Below, in pieces: positions 62,133 through 64,000 of a DNA stretch of 64,000 nt. This DNA is from JALEVB01 sp022768265 (GTDB lineage Bacteria > Bacillota_I > Bacilli_A > Erysipelotrichales > Erysipelotrichaceae). Where the stretch lies: contig JAXFJE010000022.1 of assembly GCA_034168985.1 (NCBI GenBank), positions 62,001-126,000 of the forward strand, read 5' to 3'. Position 1 is the first letter of the stretch, and every line of letters starts with the position of its first letter. The notes beneath the pieces were generated by a model that worked only from the letters and a program-made list of their open reading frames with translations, was not told the origin of the DNA and did no database searches. The translations under genes were made by a program, and so were the position numbers.

Positions 62133-62196
62133 AAAAAGCTCAATTACTTTTTAGCTGATTGTTGATATCGTCTAAAAAGTGCAATTGAGCTTTTTT
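62133..62196. terminator. long bidirectional terminator hairpin
   Basis: AAAAAGCTCAATT pairs with AATTGAGCTTTTT and CTTTTTAG with CTAAAAAG inside, giving a long stem with T-runs on both strands, between two convergent genes. Confidence 0.85.
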
Positions 62197-62551
62197 ATAG
62201 TTTTAATAAATTAAGTTTGATCGAATCTTTGGTGGTTTGAGAAGCAGCCATCTTAAAGCGTTTAAGCCCTTTTTGATCACTATTTTGATAGTGACGTTTA
62301 AATAAGATGTATAAAACGACCCAAGGGACCAATTGATAGATTTTTTGTTTGGTTTCTTGATATTTGTTGACCAATAAATGATATTGATGTTCGATATGGG
62401 CTTTTTTGGTATTGATCATATCGATATTTGTCAGCTGCTTTTCTAATTTTTGGGAGAAATGATATAAGCTAAATAATAACTTTAGCAGAAATACGCCCAA
62501 AATTAATAAGCATATAAAAAAAATCAGCCAGCTAATTTGCGAAAAGTTCAT
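62195..62551 (-). CDS. unknown single-pass membrane protein
   Basis: A 118-residue protein with an N-terminal membrane helix (about 6-30), a basic coiled-coil-like stretch (KKAHIEHQYHLLVNKYQETK) and a second hydrophobic patch (LVPWVVLYILF). I do not recognise it. ATG 62551 is preferred: GGTGAT precedes it and the promoter -10 (62573-62568, TGC-extended TATAAT on the minus strand) leaves only a short leader. Divergent from the phosphodiesterase. Confidence 0.65.
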   Translation of the reverse strand: MNFSQISWLIFFICLLILGVFLLKLLFSLYHFSQKLEKQLTNIDMINTKKAHIEHQYHLLVNKYQETKQKIYQLVPWVVLYILFKRHYQNSDQKGLKRFKMAASQTTKDSIKLNLLKL

Positions 62552-62567
62552 GTTTATCACCATGTTT

Positions 62568-62599
62568 ATTATAGCATATCTTATCTTTTGTTGTATAAT
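62568..62599. promoter_or_regulatory. divergent back-to-back promoters
   Basis: Minus-strand TGCTATAAT (TATAAT at 62573-62568) serves the membrane protein; plus-strand TATAAT at 62594-62599 serves the phosphodiesterase, with 20 nt between them. Confidence 0.55.
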
Positions 62600-62622
62600 T
62601 ATTAAAAAGGAAAATTAAATAT

Positions 62623-63093
62623 ATGCAAGTAATCGTTGTAAGTGATAGTCACGGATATAAAGAACCGTTAGAATACCTATGGCGTCATCATCATGAGGCA
62701 GATTTTTTCGTGCATTGTGGGGATAGTGAATTACCTCCAGTATATTTAGATAATTATTGTGCGGTAAAGGGCAATAATGATAATATCTTTGATTATCCTG
62801 AGCACATCATCTTAGATCTTAATGAACATTTTCGGGCATTGATAATCCATGGACATCGGCATATCGTTTTTCGCGATCTATCGATCTTGGCAAACTATGC
62901 CAAAAGTAAGCAATGCAATGTTTGTTTTTTTGGACATACCCATGTCTTTCATGATGCGATCGTTGATGGAGTGCGAATGATCAATCCAGGTTGCATTTTG
63001 CGATGTCGGGATTTCACTCCAGGCTGTTATGCTTTGATCACGATCGAAAAAGATGTTTTAGCTTGTCAACGAATCGATTATCAAATGTTTTAA
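62623..63093 (+). CDS. YfcE/MJ0936-family metallophosphoesterase
   Basis: A 156-residue phosphodiesterase with all metal-binding blocks: SDSHG, HCGDSE, GNND, HGHRH and FFGHTH. Homologues hydrolyse artificial phosphodiesters; natural substrate unknown. AAAAGGA before ATG 62623. Confidence 0.92.
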   Translation: MQVIVVSDSHGYKEPLEYLWRHHHEADFFVHCGDSELPPVYLDNYCAVKGNNDNIFDYPEHIILDLNEHFRALIIHGHRHIVFRDLSILANYAKSKQCNVCFFGHTHVFHDAIVDGVRMINPGCILRCRDFTPGCYALITIEKDVLACQRIDYQMF

Positions 63094-63142
63094 AAATTAC
63101 TCTTGCCAAAATTATATTTTTTTGTTAATATAATTAAGCGTT

Positions 63143-63219
63143 GTCCACGTAGCTCAGTTGGATAGAGCATACGCCTTCTAAGCGTACGGTCAGGGGTTCG
63201 AATCCCTTCGTGGACGCCA
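63143..63219 (+). tRNA. tRNA-Arg (anticodon TCT)
   Basis: 77 nt including an encoded CCA: acceptor GTCCACG/CGTGGAC, D-loop AGCTCAGTTGGATAGAGC, anticodon arm ACGCC-TTCTAAG-CGT-type with loop CTTCTAA (anticodon TCT), T-arm AGGGG-TTCGAAT-CCCTT. It decodes AGA/AGG. A possible promoter TTGCCA-17-TAATAT precedes it. Confidence 0.97.
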
Positions 63220-63231
63220 TTTCAAAATTAC

Positions 63232-63258
63232 CCATTATCGTATGATGATGGTTTTTTT
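63232..63258 (+). terminator. Rho-independent terminator of tRNA-Arg
   Basis: CCATTATC/GATGATGG (one G-T pair), loop GTAT, seven T's. Confidence 0.8.
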
Positions 63259-63274
63259 GTATTTGAGGTTATGT

Positions 63275-63976
63275 ATGACTGGATATTATGAAGAAGTTTT
63301 AGAGCAAATTGAAGCATTGATCAAGGAAGATCGGATAAATGAGGCTAGATATATCGTGGATCAAGAATTAGGGATGCCTTATATTCCACTAGATATCGAA
63401 ACGCGTTTGTTGCAACTGAGAAAAAGCTGTCAACAAGATCAATATCGTGCATCTACTTTTGATCTAAATAAATTAGAAGCTTATCTAAACGGCAATAAGG
63501 AACAAGCTTTGATCGCTATCGATCAGCTTAGCAAATTAAATGTTAGAAACTATTTAGATCTAATTGCGAGCTTTTTATTAAAGAATGATGATGATAGCTT
63601 AAAAGGGATCTTGATCGATGTTTTGATCGAGCAAAAGGTTGCTGAAGAATTATTGGTCATCAAAGATGGTTTAAACTATGCCTTTATTCCATCGATGTTA
63701 GAGCGACCAGCTAACTCATTGGCTTATCAAGCTACTAATAAGTTATTGGATAATTATCTATATAACTATCCAAGCTTGTTAACAATGAGCAAGCAATTAT
63801 TGAATCAGGTCTTCTTTAAAGCTTTGCCTTTAGCTTATGAAGAAGATGAAAGTTTGATGATCGCATTAACAATAATCGCTCATTTGGCTAAATTATTAGA
63901 TGATTTAGACATTTATGAAGAAATTGTATGCCAAAATGGTTTGGATAACGTCAAAATTGACCCTAATATAATGTAA
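63275..63976 (+). CDS. unknown helical-repeat protein (DUF3196-like)
   Basis: A 233-residue cytoplasmic protein, wholly helical by composition, rich in Leu and Asp (TGYYEEVLEQIEALIKEDRI, NARYIVD-type pattern EARYIVDQELG), suggesting TPR/HEAT-like repeats. It resembles DUF3196 proteins of Mollicutes and Erysipelotrichia, which I give with low certainty. GAGG before ATG 63275; it starts right behind the tRNA terminator. Confidence 0.6.
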   Translation: MTGYYEEVLEQIEALIKEDRINEARYIVDQELGMPYIPLDIETRLLQLRKSCQQDQYRASTFDLNKLEAYLNGNKEQALIAIDQLSKLNVRNYLDLIASFLLKNDDDSLKGILIDVLIEQKVAEELLVIKDGLNYAFIPSMLERPANSLAYQATNKLLDNYLYNYPSLLTMSKQLLNQVFFKALPLAYEEDESLMIALTIIAHLAKLLDDLDIYEEIVCQNGLDNVKIDPNIM

Positions 63977-64000
63977 ATGTTTTGAATTCTTGATAAGATT

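Noticed and set aside
1..64000. CRISPR arrays, prophage, integrases, transposons
   Set aside because: No regularly spaced repeats, no phage or transposase-like proteins; only the group II intron is a mobile-type element.

Overview
The window is about 64 kb of a low-GC (roughly one third G+C by eye) Firmicutes chromosome. Gene order follows Bacillus in many blocks: murC-ytxG-ytxH-ccpA-tyrS, ispH-cshB, yqgX-comG-efp, cmk-der-gpsA, rplU-prp-rpmA-obg, ruvAB, murG-murB-divIB, yloU-fakA, lspA-rluD, cvpA-mutS2-uvrC. The compact operons, the small FMN-linked lipoprotein reductase, the TSCPD protein and the tetrahydropterin-synthase remnant point to a gut Erysipelotrichia-type lineage; that placement is inference. 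Almost everything is vertically inherited housekeeping DNA. No transposase, prophage or CRISPR array is visible.

Layout. 1-9.8 kb: murC end, ytxGH, ccpA, a tyrosine T-box with tyrS, a lipoprotein, a MurJ-type flippase, rsuA, ispH and cshB. 9.8-10.9 kb: a decayed patch on the minus strand with a broken 6-pyruvoyl-tetrahydropterin-synthase-like gene and a PerR/Fur gene that has lost its start codon but keeps a perfect Per-box promoter. 11-17.8 kb: ispG, rpmG, a metallo-beta-lactamase-fold hydrolase, a seven-gene comG competence pilus operon and efp. 17.9-25.3 kb: cmk-der-gpsA, then a class A penicillin-binding protein and a DegV/FakB protein on the minus strand. 25.4-29.1 kb: dnaE, interrupted by a 704-nt group II intron without an ORF. 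29.1-41.4 kb: a two-component system, a tRNA-modification-type methyltransferase, the L21-Prp-L27-Obg operon, ruvAB, murG-murB-divIB and yloU-fakA. 41.5-51.7 kb (the most accessory part): a leader-peptide-attenuated Lsa-like ABC-F protein, an extracellular FAD/FMN reductase with a structured leader, its likely CitA/DcuS-type two-component system and a heterodimeric ABC exporter. 51.8-64 kb: lspA-rluD-rhomboid-dCMP deaminase, a low-molecular-weight phosphatase, rnhC, cvpA-mutS2-uvrC, a VanY-like protein, a phosphodiesterase, tRNA-Arg and an unknown protein.

The standout is the dnaE intron. The two halves of the polymerase rejoin in frame (Gln-Ile-Met-Gln) only if positions 27305-28008 are removed. 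That segment ends with a textbook domain V and a domain VI with a bulged A, and carries a 6-nt EBS1 match to the 5' exon. An essential replicative polymerase here appears to depend on splicing of an intron that encodes no maturase. Second in interest are two RNA-level control regions: the MKMFSC leader/attenuator before the ABC-F gene, and the inverted-repeat-rich leader with a 29-codon ORF before the extracellular reductase.
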